NCBI RefSeq assembly: GCF_003725795.1
Contig: NZ_RBEE01000012.1
Span: 310,001 to 374,000 of the forward strand
Origin: Pedobacter jejuensis
Lineage (GTDB): Bacteria; Bacteroidota; Bacteroidia; Sphingobacteriales; Sphingobacteriaceae
Direction: 5' to 3'
DNA: 64,000 bases
Shown: piece by piece, positions 46,305 to 55,392 of the stretch
Layout: each line of letters begins with the position of its first letter
Position numbering within the stretch: the stretch's first letter is position 1
Position numbers and translations under genes: made by a program
The notes under the pieces: model-generated
What the model was told of the DNA's origin: nothing
Databases searched by the model: none
The model's input: only the letters and a program-made list of their open reading frames with translations

Positions 46305-46508
46305 TTTTTTGTGGCTCCTGTAAATTTTAGGTTTAATTTCTAATACTAATTTAATGTGTTTAATTAAATAAAAAAACTTTTAAGCACACAAAATCAAGCT
46401 GTTAGTTAGCAATTTTATCCACAAAAAATGTTATTACGTATCTTGATTCAGAAAACTAACGAGTTAAATCACTGTAAAACAATGTAATACAGACAATCGA
46501 TCATAAAA

Positions 46509-46540
46509 AATGCCCTTTAACCTAAATTAAAGGGCATTGT
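46509..46540 (-). terminator. Rho-independent terminator of the oxoamine synthase gene
   Basis: AATGCCCTTTAA and TTAAAGGGCATT form a 12-pair perfect stem with a six-base loop. On the minus strand it is followed by six Ts. It lies 18 bases beyond the stop at 46558. Confidence 0.9.
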
Positions 46541-46557
46541 AAAATTTTTATAGATGC

Positions 46558-47799
46558 TTAAACTGCAGCAAACTGATTTTCCTTATAATAACCACTTTCA
46601 AGCTTTTCAGCTACTTCGCTAAATGCATCAAGTGTACGCTGAACATCTTCAAGTGTATGAACTGCCGTTGGAATAAGACGCAATTCTATTAAACCTTTCG
46701 GGATAACAGGGAAAATTACGATTGAGCAAAAAATACCATAATTCTCACGTAAATCGTAAGTAATGGCCGTTGCATCCGATAATTCACCTTTTAAGAAAAC
46801 TGGTGTTACAACCGTATCCGTAATACCTAAATCTAAGCCACGCTCGCGTAAACCCTTTTGTAAGGCCATCGCTATTTCCCAAAGTTTATCTTTAAGTTCA
46901 GGTTTCGTTTTCAAAAGTTCTAAACGTTTTAACAAACCGATAACCATTGGCATCGGCAATGCTTTGGCAAAAGTTTGCGAACGCATGTTGTATCTTAGAA
47001 AGTTAGTGATATCAACTGTTGAAGCAACAAAAGCACCAATACCAGCCATAGATTTTGCGAAAGTTGAAAAATAAACATCGATATCTTCAATACAATCCTG
47101 TGCCTCGTGCGTACCCGCTCCTGTTTTACCCATAGTACCAAAACCATGTGCATCATCAACCAAAATACGGAAAGTAAATTCCTTTTTAAGTTCGATAAGT
47201 TCTTTTAACTTTCCCTGAGCACCGCTCATTCCGAAAACACCTTCGGTGATTAATAGAATACCACCACCAGTTTCTTCAACTAGTTTAGTTGCACGCTCTA
47301 ATTGTTTACGAGCACTATCTACATCATTGTGTTTATAAACAAAACGTTTACCCATATGCAATCGCAAACCATCCACTATACAAGCGTGAGATTCTGCATC
47401 ATAAACCACAACATCATTTCTATCGACCAAAGTATCGATGATAGAAACCATACCCTGATATCCGAAATTTAATAAAAATGCATCAGGCTTACCAACAAAT
47501 TCTGCTAATTCCTGCTCCAACTGCTCATGATATTTTGAGTTTCCACTCATCATACGAGCACCCATTGGGTAAGCCATTCCAAATTTTGCCGCAGCTTCTT
47601 CATCTGCCTTTCTAACTTCAGGATGATTGGCCAAACCTAAATAATTGTTTAAGCTCCAAACCAAATGTTCTTTTCCGTTAAATTGCATGTGAGGTGCAAT
47701 TTCTCCTTCTAATTTTGGAAACGAGAAATACCCATGAGACCACTTTTGGTGTTGCCCTAAAGGACCCATGTGTTTCGTTATCTTATCAAATATATCCAA
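46558..47799 (-). CDS. Alpha-oxoamine synthase family PLP enzyme (KBL/SPT/BioF type)
   Basis: A 413-residue fold-type I PLP enzyme that condenses an acyl-CoA or acyl-ACP with an amino acid. Motifs: DAESHACIVDG with His138, VDDAHGFGTMGKTGAG (about 214-229) and the Schiff-base lysine 249 in FSTFAKSMAGIGAF. Candidates are 2-amino-3-ketobutyrate CoA ligase, serine palmitoyltransferase (sphingolipid) and cysteate acyltransferase (sulfonolipid). It differs in many positions from the Sphingobacterium SPT sequence I remember, so I do not give a symbol. A TAAATTCG box with a TTG 20 bases upstream could be its promoter. Confidence 0.85.
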   Translation of the reverse strand: MDIFDKITKHMGPLGQHQKWSHGYFSFPKLEGEIAPHMQFNGKEHLVWSLNNYLGLANHPEVRKADEEAAAKFGMAYPMGARMMSGNSKYHEQLEQELAEFVGKPDAFLLNFGYQGMVSIIDTLVDRNDVVVYDAESHACIVDGLRLHMGKRFVYKHNDVDSARKQLERATKLVEETGGGILLITEGVFGMSGAQGKLKELIELKKEFTFRILVDDAHGFGTMGKTGAGTHEAQDCIEDIDVYFSTFAKSMAGIGAFVASTVDITNFLRYNMRSQTFAKALPMPMVIGLLKRLELLKTKPELKDKLWEIAMALQKGLRERGLDLGITDTVVTPVFLKGELSDATAITYDLRENYGIFCSIVIFPVIPKGLIELRLIPTAVHTLEDVQRTLDAFSEVAEKLESGYYKENQFAAV

Positions 47800-47917
47800 T
47801 GTAATATGTGTTTATTGTATTTAAATTGTTGCGAATTTAAGGTTTATTCAGCTTAAAATCAACCCGATTCATCTTTGCGATGTCAATTAAAGAAAATTAA
47901 CAATCTAATTTTATGCC

Positions 47918-47946
47918 AAAAAAGCCCCGACGTTAAATCGAGGCCT
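47918..47946 (-). terminator. Rho-independent terminator after ftsZ
   Basis: On the minus strand GCCTCGA and TCGGGGC pair (one G-T) around seven bases, followed by six Ts, 22 bases after the ftsZ stop. It marks the end of the dcw cluster. Confidence 0.85.
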
Positions 47947-47967
47947 TAAAATTATATTTGGTTTATA

Positions 47968-49578
47968 TTAATCAACATTATCGTGCAAGAAAGAATTGTT
48001 CGGTTTAATCTCCGTTCCACCATCTTCATCGTTGCTTAAAGTAAAACGACTAATCTGAGATTCTGAAGAGTGCTGAACTTGTTGCAATTGCATTTGTTTG
48101 CGTTTGTAAGCAGGTTCGTTCTCCAATTCTTGTAAACCATTAGTTGTTCGAAGCTTCATACTTAAATCTTTTAAACGCATTATACGTTCTCTCGATTTTT
48201 TTAACTGCTCTTCTACAGATTCATCATTTTGATTGTCATCTAAGCCAACAACTGGTTCTGGTTCAGGCGCTTGAACTTCTTCTATCGGTTCGAAAACAAA
48301 TTGTGTTTCAGATACCTTAATTTCGAATTCAAAACCCGTTTCTGCTGGTGCTTCTGCTTGTGGCTCTTCCTCTATTAAAGTATGACGAACTACATTGTTT
48401 TCAGGCTCCTGATATTTTGGCGCTTCTGGTTTACTAAACATTCCACCAAATAAATCGGCTTGTGGCGCTTCTTCTTTAGCTTTTAAAACAGGCTCGTAAG
48501 ATGGTACTGATTTCGGCTGGATAAAAGAATTTACCGGTTCTACAGCACGAACAAGCGGTGCTTCTTCTGGTGTTAAAAGTGATATTTTCTTTTTATTTTT
48601 TTCTTCGTTAACACGTTGCTCTGAGGTTTGGAAACCAGTTGCAATTATTGTTACCGATAGTTTATCTTCTAAAGATTCATCCGTACAGTTACCCCAAATT
48701 AAATCTGCTGATAAGCCAGCTTTGTCCTGAATGTAGTCCGTAATTATCGAAACTTCATCCATAGTTACTTCACGTAAACCAGAACTAATGTTTAATAAAA
48801 TATAACGTGCGCCTTCAATCTCATTATCTTTTAATAATGGTGATGCTAAAGCACCTTCAACAGCTTGTAAAGCACGGTCTTCACCATCTGCAGCAAAGCT
48901 ACCCATAATGGCAACACCGCTATCTTTCATAACGGTACGCACATCTTTAAAATCAACGTTGATGTAACCTGGTACGGTAATAATTTCGGCAATTCCTTTT
49001 GCTGCTGTTGTTAAAATATCATCAGCCTGACCAAATGCAGAACCTAAAGTTAAATTACCGAAGATTTCGCGTAGTCTATCATTAGAAATTACCAGATAAG
49101 AATCTACATATTTCTTCAACTCTTCCATACCTTCATCGGCTTGCAACCTACGTCGTTTACCTTCGAAAGAAAATGGTGTGGTTATGATTGCTACAGTTAA
49201 TATATCAAGTTCTTTTGCAGCTTTAGCAATAATCGGACTAGCGCCCGTACCTGTACCACCACCCATACCTGCAGTTATAAACAACATTTTAGTTGTACTA
49301 CCTAGCATGGCTTTGATATCATCTATATTCTCAATAGCTGAGTTTTTACCAACTTCAGGGATAGAACCAGCGCCCATTCCTTCAGTTAAGCTTGCACCCA
49401 ATTGAACCTTGTTTGGAATAGGACTTGACTCCAATGCCTGTGCATCAGTATTACAAATAATAAAATCCACACCAGTAATACCCGATAGGTACATATGGTT
49501 TACTGCGTTGCCGCCACCGCCCCCAACACCAATTACTTTGATGATTGACGACTTATCTTTTAACATTTCGAACTGCAT
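47968..49578 (-). CDS. ftsZ: Cell division protein FtsZ
   Basis: The tubulin-like GTPase that forms the Z ring. The 536-residue protein has the GTP-binding loop GGGTGTG at 106-112, the N-terminal Rossmann core (from IKVIGVGGGGGNAVNHM), the T7 loop region (about 200-215, NVDFKDVRTVM) and a long acidic, proline/glutamate-rich C-terminal extension (about 330-520) before a short terminal peptide. The extension makes it about 150 residues longer than E. coli FtsZ, as in other Bacteroidota. It is the last gene of the cluster, 129 bases after ftsA. Confidence 0.98.
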   Translation of the reverse strand: MQFEMLKDKSSIIKVIGVGGGGGNAVNHMYLSGITGVDFIICNTDAQALESSPIPNKVQLGASLTEGMGAGSIPEVGKNSAIENIDDIKAMLGSTTKMLFITAGMGGGTGTGASPIIAKAAKELDILTVAIITTPFSFEGKRRRLQADEGMEELKKYVDSYLVISNDRLREIFGNLTLGSAFGQADDILTTAAKGIAEIITVPGYINVDFKDVRTVMKDSGVAIMGSFAADGEDRALQAVEGALASPLLKDNEIEGARYILLNISSGLREVTMDEVSIITDYIQDKAGLSADLIWGNCTDESLEDKLSVTIIATGFQTSEQRVNEEKNKKKISLLTPEEAPLVRAVEPVNSFIQPKSVPSYEPVLKAKEEAPQADLFGGMFSKPEAPKYQEPENNVVRHTLIEEEPQAEAPAETGFEFEIKVSETQFVFEPIEEVQAPEPEPVVGLDDNQNDESVEEQLKKSRERIMRLKDLSMKLRTTNGLQELENEPAYKRKQMQLQQVQHSSESQISRFTLSNDEDGGTEIKPNNSFLHDNVD

Positions 49579-49707
49579 AATCTTATGAATCAGTTGTTTA
49601 AAATTCTTAAATTCTGTTCATTACCAAACGTAATATTAACACTTTTTCCACATACGTTTTCCACAACTGTTCATAATGTGGAAAACTCATCCTTTGTTGA
49701 AAAAGAA

Positions 49708-51066
49708 TTAGCTTTTCAGGTAATCTTCATCACTAACGTCCATATCATCCTGAATGAAAGTTCTGGTTTTAGCAAGCAATTTATCAAACAAACCTGGTCC
49801 GCGTTTTTCTTTTTCTTTCGCTGTTTTAGGTTTTTCTACAAAAACACCTGGTTGTTTCATCTCTTCTATCAGCTCCTCAGCTTTTTGAATTCCTTTAATT
49901 AACAAACCCACACTGGTTGCGTACATTGGGCTTTTTAAATCATCGTATATGGTTTTTGGCATATCTTCATATTTAGATAAATGCTCATTCGGATAACCAA
50001 TACGGCAATCTAAACCCGTAACATATTCAACGGCCTGACTTAAGTGTTTCAATAAAGCCCCACCACCAGTAATTACTATACCCCCAATTAATTTTTTCTC
50101 GTAACCTGATGCTTTGATTTCATAATACACATGCTCGATAATTTCTTCCATACGAGCCTGAATAACATAAGCCAGGTTTTTAACTGAAATTTCCTTTGGT
50201 TCTCTACCGCGTAATCCCGGCACACAAATTATTTCATTCTCTTTATTCTCTTCGGCCAACGCAGAACCGAAACGCGTTTTTAATAATTCTGCTTGATTGC
50301 GCATTACAGAACAACCTTCGCGTATATCTTCGGTAACGCTATTGCCACCGAATGGAATAACTGCTGTATGACGAATAATACCCTCATGGAAAATCGCGAT
50401 ATCTGTTGTACCACCACCAATATCAACCAATGCAATACCAGCTTCTTTTTCTTCATCGCTCAACACCGATTCAGAAGAAGCTAATGGCTCAAGAATTAAA
50501 TCTTGGGTTTGCAAGCCTGCGTTATTTACGCATTTAATGATATTTTTAACGGCAGTAACCTGACCAGAAATGATATGGAAATTCGCTTCCAAGCGAACAC
50601 CAGCCATACCAATCGGATCTTTAATACCCGGCTCGTTATCAATGGTAAATTCCTGTGGTAAAACATGGATAATTTCCTCACCTGGAGGCATAACCAGTTT
50701 AAACATATCGTCGATTAACTTATCGATATCTTTCTTACCTATTTCGTTATTTAATTCCCTTCTGGTTAAAATACCGCGGTGTTGCAAGCTTTTAATGTGC
50801 TGCCCAGCAATACCAACGTTAACCACTTGTATCTCTACATTTGATTGTCCGCTTGCAATTTCTACTGCTTGCGCTATGCCTTGAACTGTTTTCTGAATGT
50901 TAGAAACCACACCACGTGTTACACCAGCAGATTCGGCTTTGCCAATGCCTAAAACTTCTATTTTGCCATGCTGTGTTCTGCGGCCTACAATAACACATAT
51001 TTTTGTAGTACCGATATCCAGGCCAACTACAATTGGAGACTGACTGGTAAATTTTGCCTTGTCCAT
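49708..51066 (-). CDS. ftsA: Cell division protein FtsA
   Basis: The actin-like protein that tethers FtsZ to the membrane. The 452-residue protein shows the actin phosphate-1 motif VVGLDIGTTKICVIVG (about 12-27), the FtsA-specific 1C subdomain (about 85-165), and the phosphate-2 and adenosine motifs GIALVDIGGGTTDIAIF and GGIVITGGGALLKHL. The C-terminus carries a lysine-rich stretch and an amphipathic-like tail. It lies 48 bases after ftsQ. All features are normal. Confidence 0.97.
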   Translation of the reverse strand: MDKAKFTSQSPIVVGLDIGTTKICVIVGRRTQHGKIEVLGIGKAESAGVTRGVVSNIQKTVQGIAQAVEIASGQSNVEIQVVNVGIAGQHIKSLQHRGILTRRELNNEIGKKDIDKLIDDMFKLVMPPGEEIIHVLPQEFTIDNEPGIKDPIGMAGVRLEANFHIISGQVTAVKNIIKCVNNAGLQTQDLILEPLASSESVLSDEEKEAGIALVDIGGGTTDIAIFHEGIIRHTAVIPFGGNSVTEDIREGCSVMRNQAELLKTRFGSALAEENKENEIICVPGLRGREPKEISVKNLAYVIQARMEEIIEHVYYEIKASGYEKKLIGGIVITGGGALLKHLSQAVEYVTGLDCRIGYPNEHLSKYEDMPKTIYDDLKSPMYATSVGLLIKGIQKAEELIEEMKQPGVFVEKPKTAKEKEKRGPGLFDKLLAKTRTFIQDDMDVSDEDYLKS

Positions 51067-51114
51067 ATTCGTTAATTTTGTTGAGTTATATATTTTGTTA
51101 TCAGAGGGATCTTG

Positions 51115-52221
51115 TTAATTCTTTTTATCTGCCACTTTTTTGCTCGCATCAGCCTTTGGCTTTACCGAAGTCTTTTGCGGTTGATTTATCTTTTTCGTTT
51201 CTGTTTTAACCTCGGTTGTTTTCGCCTTTTCCTTTTTATCTACTGTCTTAACCACTAAAACCTTTGGCTTAACTATAGTTGGCTTAGGCTTAATGACCGC
51301 AACAGAGGGCTTATCTGACTCATTATTATCACGAGTTTTAATTGCATCGGCAATTACGTCTCTAATCAATGAATCTGAAACCTTCCTGGTGATATTAATG
51401 CTATCTGCAGCAGTAAATACTTTCGCCTTTTTAGCAATTAAAGACGAATCTCTCTTCTCGCAAACAATTTGATTGGTGTATTTAATATTTATTGTTCTGT
51501 AAGTTTCCCAGCCAACTTGTGGCATCGCCTTTTTGTAAAAAACCAATAAGTTTTTCATTTTCTTATCGATAGAATCAGCGCTACCTAATATTATACGTTG
51601 GTTACCAACTCTTGGTATTAATTCTATATCGTTTTTTGCATCTACAATAATTTGTTCGATTTGATTATCCCAAAGCGTATCTTGTTTGATATATTGAGCA
51701 GTTTTATATAAATCACGGGCCATTTGCGTCCTTAAGGTATCAACGCGAGTACCGAAAACTTCCTGAATGTTTCCCGTAGCAACAAGTACATTGGCGGTAA
51801 AGTTTGGCGAAATTGGCATTTTTAACCCATCGTTATCAATGTAAAAATCCTGTCCCGAAGCGTTTAAAATCCTAAGTACAGGTTGTCTTTGTTTAATCTC
51901 GATGCTTAGCACGCCATCCATATCTGCATAAACTTTAGCAAAACCGATATATGGATTTGATTGTAGTTTTTTTTCAATTTGATGAATATTGATTTGCTCT
52001 AAGTTTCGACCTACCAAAACACCCTGATCTTCACGCAAAATTTGATCAACTTCTTCTCTTTCTATGAAGTTATCTGCTCCAGGAATTAAAATTTTAACTT
52101 CTGTACACTTAACGGTTTGCTTTTTTATGTTGATGAAACTTAAAAGCACCACTACGCCTGCAAGACTAATTAGCCAAGCAAAGCCAGTAAAAATTGCGCT
52201 CCAGTTTATCCGCTTAAGCAT
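51115..52221 (-). CDS. ftsQ: Cell division protein FtsQ/DivIB
   Basis: A bitopic division protein: a short cytoplasmic part, one transmembrane helix (about 12-30, FAWLISLAGVVVLLSFI), a POTRA-type domain (about 35-105, beginning KCTEVKILIPGADNF) and a beta domain. The C-terminal about 80 residues are a lysine/threonine/proline-rich, probably disordered tail (KKEKAKTTEVKTETKK) not found in E. coli FtsQ. The protein links FtsA/FtsZ to the septal synthases. Its start overlaps the end of murC by eight bases. Confidence 0.9.
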   Translation of the reverse strand: MLKRINWSAIFTGFAWLISLAGVVVLLSFINIKKQTVKCTEVKILIPGADNFIEREEVDQILREDQGVLVGRNLEQINIHQIEKKLQSNPYIGFAKVYADMDGVLSIEIKQRQPVLRILNASGQDFYIDNDGLKMPISPNFTANVLVATGNIQEVFGTRVDTLRTQMARDLYKTAQYIKQDTLWDNQIEQIIVDAKNDIELIPRVGNQRIILGSADSIDKKMKNLLVFYKKAMPQVGWETYRTINIKYTNQIVCEKRDSSLIAKKAKVFTAADSINITRKVSDSLIRDVIADAIKTRDNNESDKPSVAVIKPKPTIVKPKVLVVKTVDKKEKAKTTEVKTETKKINQPQKTSVKPKADASKKVADKKN

Positions 52222-53569
52222 TGTTTAATATATTTTTTAATGGTTCGATTAATGTATCTATATCACCTGCGCCAACTGTTAAAAGTAACTCAGGCTTGGT
52301 TTGTTTAACATGCTGAATAACAAAATCTTTTCCACAAATTTTCTTATCAGATAAAGTAATTTTATCGAGCAAATACTGAGCATTGATGCCCTCAATTGGC
52401 AATTCCCTTGCAGGATAGATCTCCAAAAGCATCAATTCATCGGCGGTGCTTAAAACTTTTGCAAATTCATCGGCAAAATCCCGCGTACGTGTGAACAAAT
52501 GTGGCTGAAATACAACAGATAATTTTTTATCAGGATACAGTTGACGAACTGCGTCAAAGCAAGCTTTTAATTCTTCAGGATGATGGGCATAATCATCTAT
52601 ATAAATTTGATTGTTATTGTTAACAACATATTCAAAACGGCGTTTTACACCTTTAAAATTAGCGACTGCCTGTTTAATTTTTTCTGAATCTATACCCAAT
52701 TGTAATGCAATTGCTATGGCGACTGTCGTGTTTTCGACGTTATGCTTGCCAGGCAACATTAACTTTAAATCTTCGATATTATGATCAGCATCACGATAAT
52801 CAAAAACAAACTTTGAGCCTTCTACATGTATGTTTTCAGCCCGAGCAACCGCAGTTGAACTTGCAGCATAGCTTGTACTATTTTTAAAAGGTAAACCCTC
52901 ATGAGCATATAAATTTCCATTGGGCTTAATTTGTGCAGCAAATAATTGAAATGATTCTTCCAATTTACCTTTATCACCATAAATATCTAAATGGTCGGCA
53001 TCCATTGAAGTAATCACGGCTATATCAGGATGCAAAGTTAGAAATGAACGATCGTATTCATCAGCTTCTACTACCACAACATTGTTGTTTCCAAACAAAA
53101 CATTACTGCTATAATTACTGGTAATACCACCTAAAAATGCCGTACAATCGTAACCCGTATCTTTTAAAATATGGGCAACAATTGATGAAGTTGTGGTTTT
53201 ACCGTGTGTACCAGCAACCGCTATGCAAAACATCCCTTTACTAATTATCCCTAAAACTTCAGAACGTTTTTTAAGGTCGAAAGCCTTATTCTTAAAGTGA
53301 TTTAATATTTTCGAATCTTGCGGAATGGCCGGTGTGTAAACAACAAGACTATCATCATGATTATCTAAAAATGCACATGGCAAGGCTGATGGCTCATCAA
53401 GATAGGAGACTAAAATTCCTTCTCTTTCTAAAGTTTCTGTAAGCTTAGTACGTGTTTTATCGTAGCCACAAACTGCCTGACCACGTTTAGCAAAATAACG
53501 GGCAATAGCACTCATACCGATACCACCGATACCAACAAAATACACCCTATTTATTTTACTTAATTCCAT
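52214..53569 (-). CDS. murC: UDP-N-acetylmuramate--L-alanine ligase
   Basis: Adds L-alanine to UDP-MurNAc, the first peptide-forming step of peptidoglycan precursor synthesis in the cytoplasm. The 451-residue Mur ligase has the N-terminal Rossmann motif VYFVGIGGIGMSAIARYF (about 9-26), the ATP loop AGTHGKTTTSSI (119-130), VEADEYDRSFL (about 166) and the C-terminal YIDDYAHHPEELKA. Length is usual. Upstream is a 133-base spacer to murG with no gene and no GAATGA repeat. Confidence 0.97.
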   Translation of the reverse strand: MELSKINRVYFVGIGGIGMSAIARYFAKRGQAVCGYDKTRTKLTETLEREGILVSYLDEPSALPCAFLDNHDDSLVVYTPAIPQDSKILNHFKNKAFDLKKRSEVLGIISKGMFCIAVAGTHGKTTTSSIVAHILKDTGYDCTAFLGGITSNYSSNVLFGNNNVVVVEADEYDRSFLTLHPDIAVITSMDADHLDIYGDKGKLEESFQLFAAQIKPNGNLYAHEGLPFKNSTSYAASSTAVARAENIHVEGSKFVFDYRDADHNIEDLKLMLPGKHNVENTTVAIAIALQLGIDSEKIKQAVANFKGVKRRFEYVVNNNNQIYIDDYAHHPEELKACFDAVRQLYPDKKLSVVFQPHLFTRTRDFADEFAKVLSTADELMLLEIYPARELPIEGINAQYLLDKITLSDKKICGKDFVIQHVKQTKPELLLTVGAGDIDTLIEPLKNILNNA

Positions 53570-53702
53570 ATTTTTTTTAAGCTTAATTTGAAAGACTAGA
53601 GCTTAAAGCTTTCTTTCTAATCGTTTAATTTTTTTAGCTTCAAGATTCTTTCTTAAATGCAATAACGACTTGTAATTGCTTTTATCTTTAAGCTTTATGC
53701 TT

Positions 53703-54809
53703 TCATCTTCTTATCAATTTTAAAACTTCATTGGCTATAATTTCATCAGCATTTGGAAGCGCCATTTTTCCAATATTATCAGATAAAGTAGCACAAGTGT
53801 TTTTATCATTTAAAAGCTTTAAAGCTTCTGTTACCAATGTATCTTCAGCAGATCTGTCATTTATCAATATTGCGGCATTGTTTTTTACCAAGGCTAATGC
53901 ATTTTTAGTTTGATGATCTTCGGCCACATTTGGCGAAGGCACTAAAATCACTGGTTTTTTAATTAAACATAATTCTGCGATGGTGCCTGCTCCTGCTCTA
54001 CTAATAATTACATCTGCAGCAGCATAAGCCAAATCCATTCTGTTTAAAAACTCTAAAATCCGAACATTTGGATGGTAATCAATCCCTAATCTTTCGATGA
54101 TTCCTTTGTAGTAGAACTTACCTGTTTGCCATATTACTTGCACATCTTGAGCTAAAATCTCTGGCAAATGTTTTTCAATGCTTTTATTTAAAGTTCCTGC
54201 TCCTAAACTTCCACCAGTTATTAGAATGGTTTTTTTCTGAGGATCAAGCTTTAAAAGCTCGGCGCCAGAATAATGTTTACCTTTTATATCAACAACTTCT
54301 TGCCGAACCGGATTTCCCGTTTTCAGTATTTTATCGGCAGGAAAAAACTGTCCCATTTCATCAAACGCTACACAGATTTTGGAAGCCTTTTTTCCTAACC
54401 ATTTGTTGGTTATTCCTGCATACGAATTCTGTTCTTGGATTAGATACGGAATTCCTTTTAACGAAGCTGCGTACAATAGCGGACCAGAAGCGTATCCTCC
54501 AACGCCAACAACAGCATCCGGCTTAAAGTTGTCTATCAACTGCATTGCTTTACTTACACTGCCCAAAACTTTAAATGGAAGTGCAAGGTTTTTAACAATT
54601 GAACCGCGTTGAATACCACTAATATTTAGTCCGATTATTTTATATCCGGCTGCAGGAACTTTTTCCATTTCCATACGACCAGTTGCGCCCACAAATAATA
54701 TTTCGCAGGTTGGCACAATGCGCTTTAATGCATTGGCAATGGCAACGGCGGGAAAAATGTGCCCGCCTGTGCCACCTCCTGATATGATAATTTTTGGGGA
54801 ATTATTCAT
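53703..54809 (-). CDS. murG: Lipid II synthase MurG
   Basis: Transfers GlcNAc from UDP-GlcNAc to lipid I on the inner face of the membrane, giving lipid II. The 368-residue GT-B glycosyltransferase has the N-terminal glycine-rich SGGGTGGHIFPAVAIA (10-25), a second loop TGGSLGAGTLNKSI (about 193-206) and the donor-site RAGAGTIAELCLIKKPVILV (about 267-286). A GAATGA-type repeat touches its start codon on the upstream side. Confidence 0.97.
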   Translation of the reverse strand: MNNSPKIIISGGGTGGHIFPAVAIANALKRIVPTCEILFVGATGRMEMEKVPAAGYKIIGLNISGIQRGSIVKNLALPFKVLGSVSKAMQLIDNFKPDAVVGVGGYASGPLLYAASLKGIPYLIQEQNSYAGITNKWLGKKASKICVAFDEMGQFFPADKILKTGNPVRQEVVDIKGKHYSGAELLKLDPQKKTILITGGSLGAGTLNKSIEKHLPEILAQDVQVIWQTGKFYYKGIIERLGIDYHPNVRILEFLNRMDLAYAAADVIISRAGAGTIAELCLIKKPVILVPSPNVAEDHQTKNALALVKNNAAILINDRSAEDTLVTEALKLLNDKNTCATLSDNIGKMALPNADEIIANEVLKLIRR

Positions 54810-54900
54810 TTTTAATTAATTAGTGAATTTTGAATGAGTGATTGAGAGAATGTTACAAGCGATTGCTTCATTCAATAATTCTATCATCTTAATTCAATTA
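54807..54900 (+). repeat. GAATGA-type repeat between murG and the four-helix-bundle gene
   Basis: CATTTTTAATTAATTAGTGA, then ATTTTGAATGAGTGATTGAG, then ATAATTCTATCATCTTAATT. It aligns with the tandem units at 60781-61058 from end to end, and it likewise starts on a start codon (murG) and ends on the stop codon of the gene upstream. Confidence 0.7.
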
Positions 54901-55275
54901 TTGTTTATTAGTACTTAATGTTTTTCTTGCTTTGGCCACAATGGCTAAAATTTCATTTACTTCTTTTAATAACGGTTGAGCATTAAAAGAATCTGTAATA
55001 TTTGATTCTGTTAAAATTTCAATCCAAAATGCTGTTTCATCAGCTTCTTCAACAACTATACTGAGTTTTGCATAAAACTCAGCCTTTGATCTGCTTCTGC
55101 ATGCAGCTCTGTAATTCGCTCCAACTGATGATGCGGATCGAATAAATTGCCTTCCAATTATTCTAGCCTCCTCTGTCTTTGGAAGTGATTGATAAAACCT
55201 TATTGAATCTAAAACAAGCTTTTTTGTTCTAGCTTTTATTGCAGTAACAAAATCTACTTTAGTTGCATGCTCCAT
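54898..55275 (-). CDS. Four-helix-bundle protein of the 23S rRNA intervening-sequence (S23/bAvd) family
   Basis: A 125-residue protein with the signature of this family: FYQSLPKTEEARIIGRQFIR, then SASSVGANYRAACRSRSKAE, then FYAKLSIVVEEADETAFWIE. It folds as a basic four-helix bundle related to the Avd protein of diversity-generating retroelements, and its relatives are found in intervening sequences of 23S rRNA genes. Its function is unknown. It interrupts the conserved murG-ftsW junction of the dcw cluster and is flanked on both sides by GAATGA-rich repeats, which suggests insertion as a unit. Confidence 0.9.
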   Translation of the reverse strand: MEHATKVDFVTAIKARTKKLVLDSIRFYQSLPKTEEARIIGRQFIRSASSVGANYRAACRSRSKAEFYAKLSIVVEEADETAFWIEILTESNITDSFNAQPLLKEVNEILAIVAKARKTLSTNKQ

Positions 55276-55304
55276 TGTTATTTAAATAAATTAATTAAAA
55301 AAAC

Positions 55305-55390
55305 CTTGGGATGCTTTATTCAATCATTCTCTCATTCAATCAATCTCTCATTCAATCATTCACTAATTCAATCACTCTCTCATTTAAATT
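55305..55390. repeat. GAATGA-type short tandem repeats between the four-helix-bundle gene and ftsW
   Basis: On the plus strand the sequence is a series of ATTCAATCA and TCTCTCATTCAATCA units (about five copies of CATTCAATCA-like decamers). This is the same vocabulary as the other repeats but arranged as short tandems. Confidence 0.65.
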
Positions 55391-55392
55391 TA

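Noticed and set aside
49585..49902. 105-residue plus-strand frame between ftsZ and ftsA
   Set aside because: It overlaps the 3' end of ftsA on the opposite strand and has no start signal or recognisable content.
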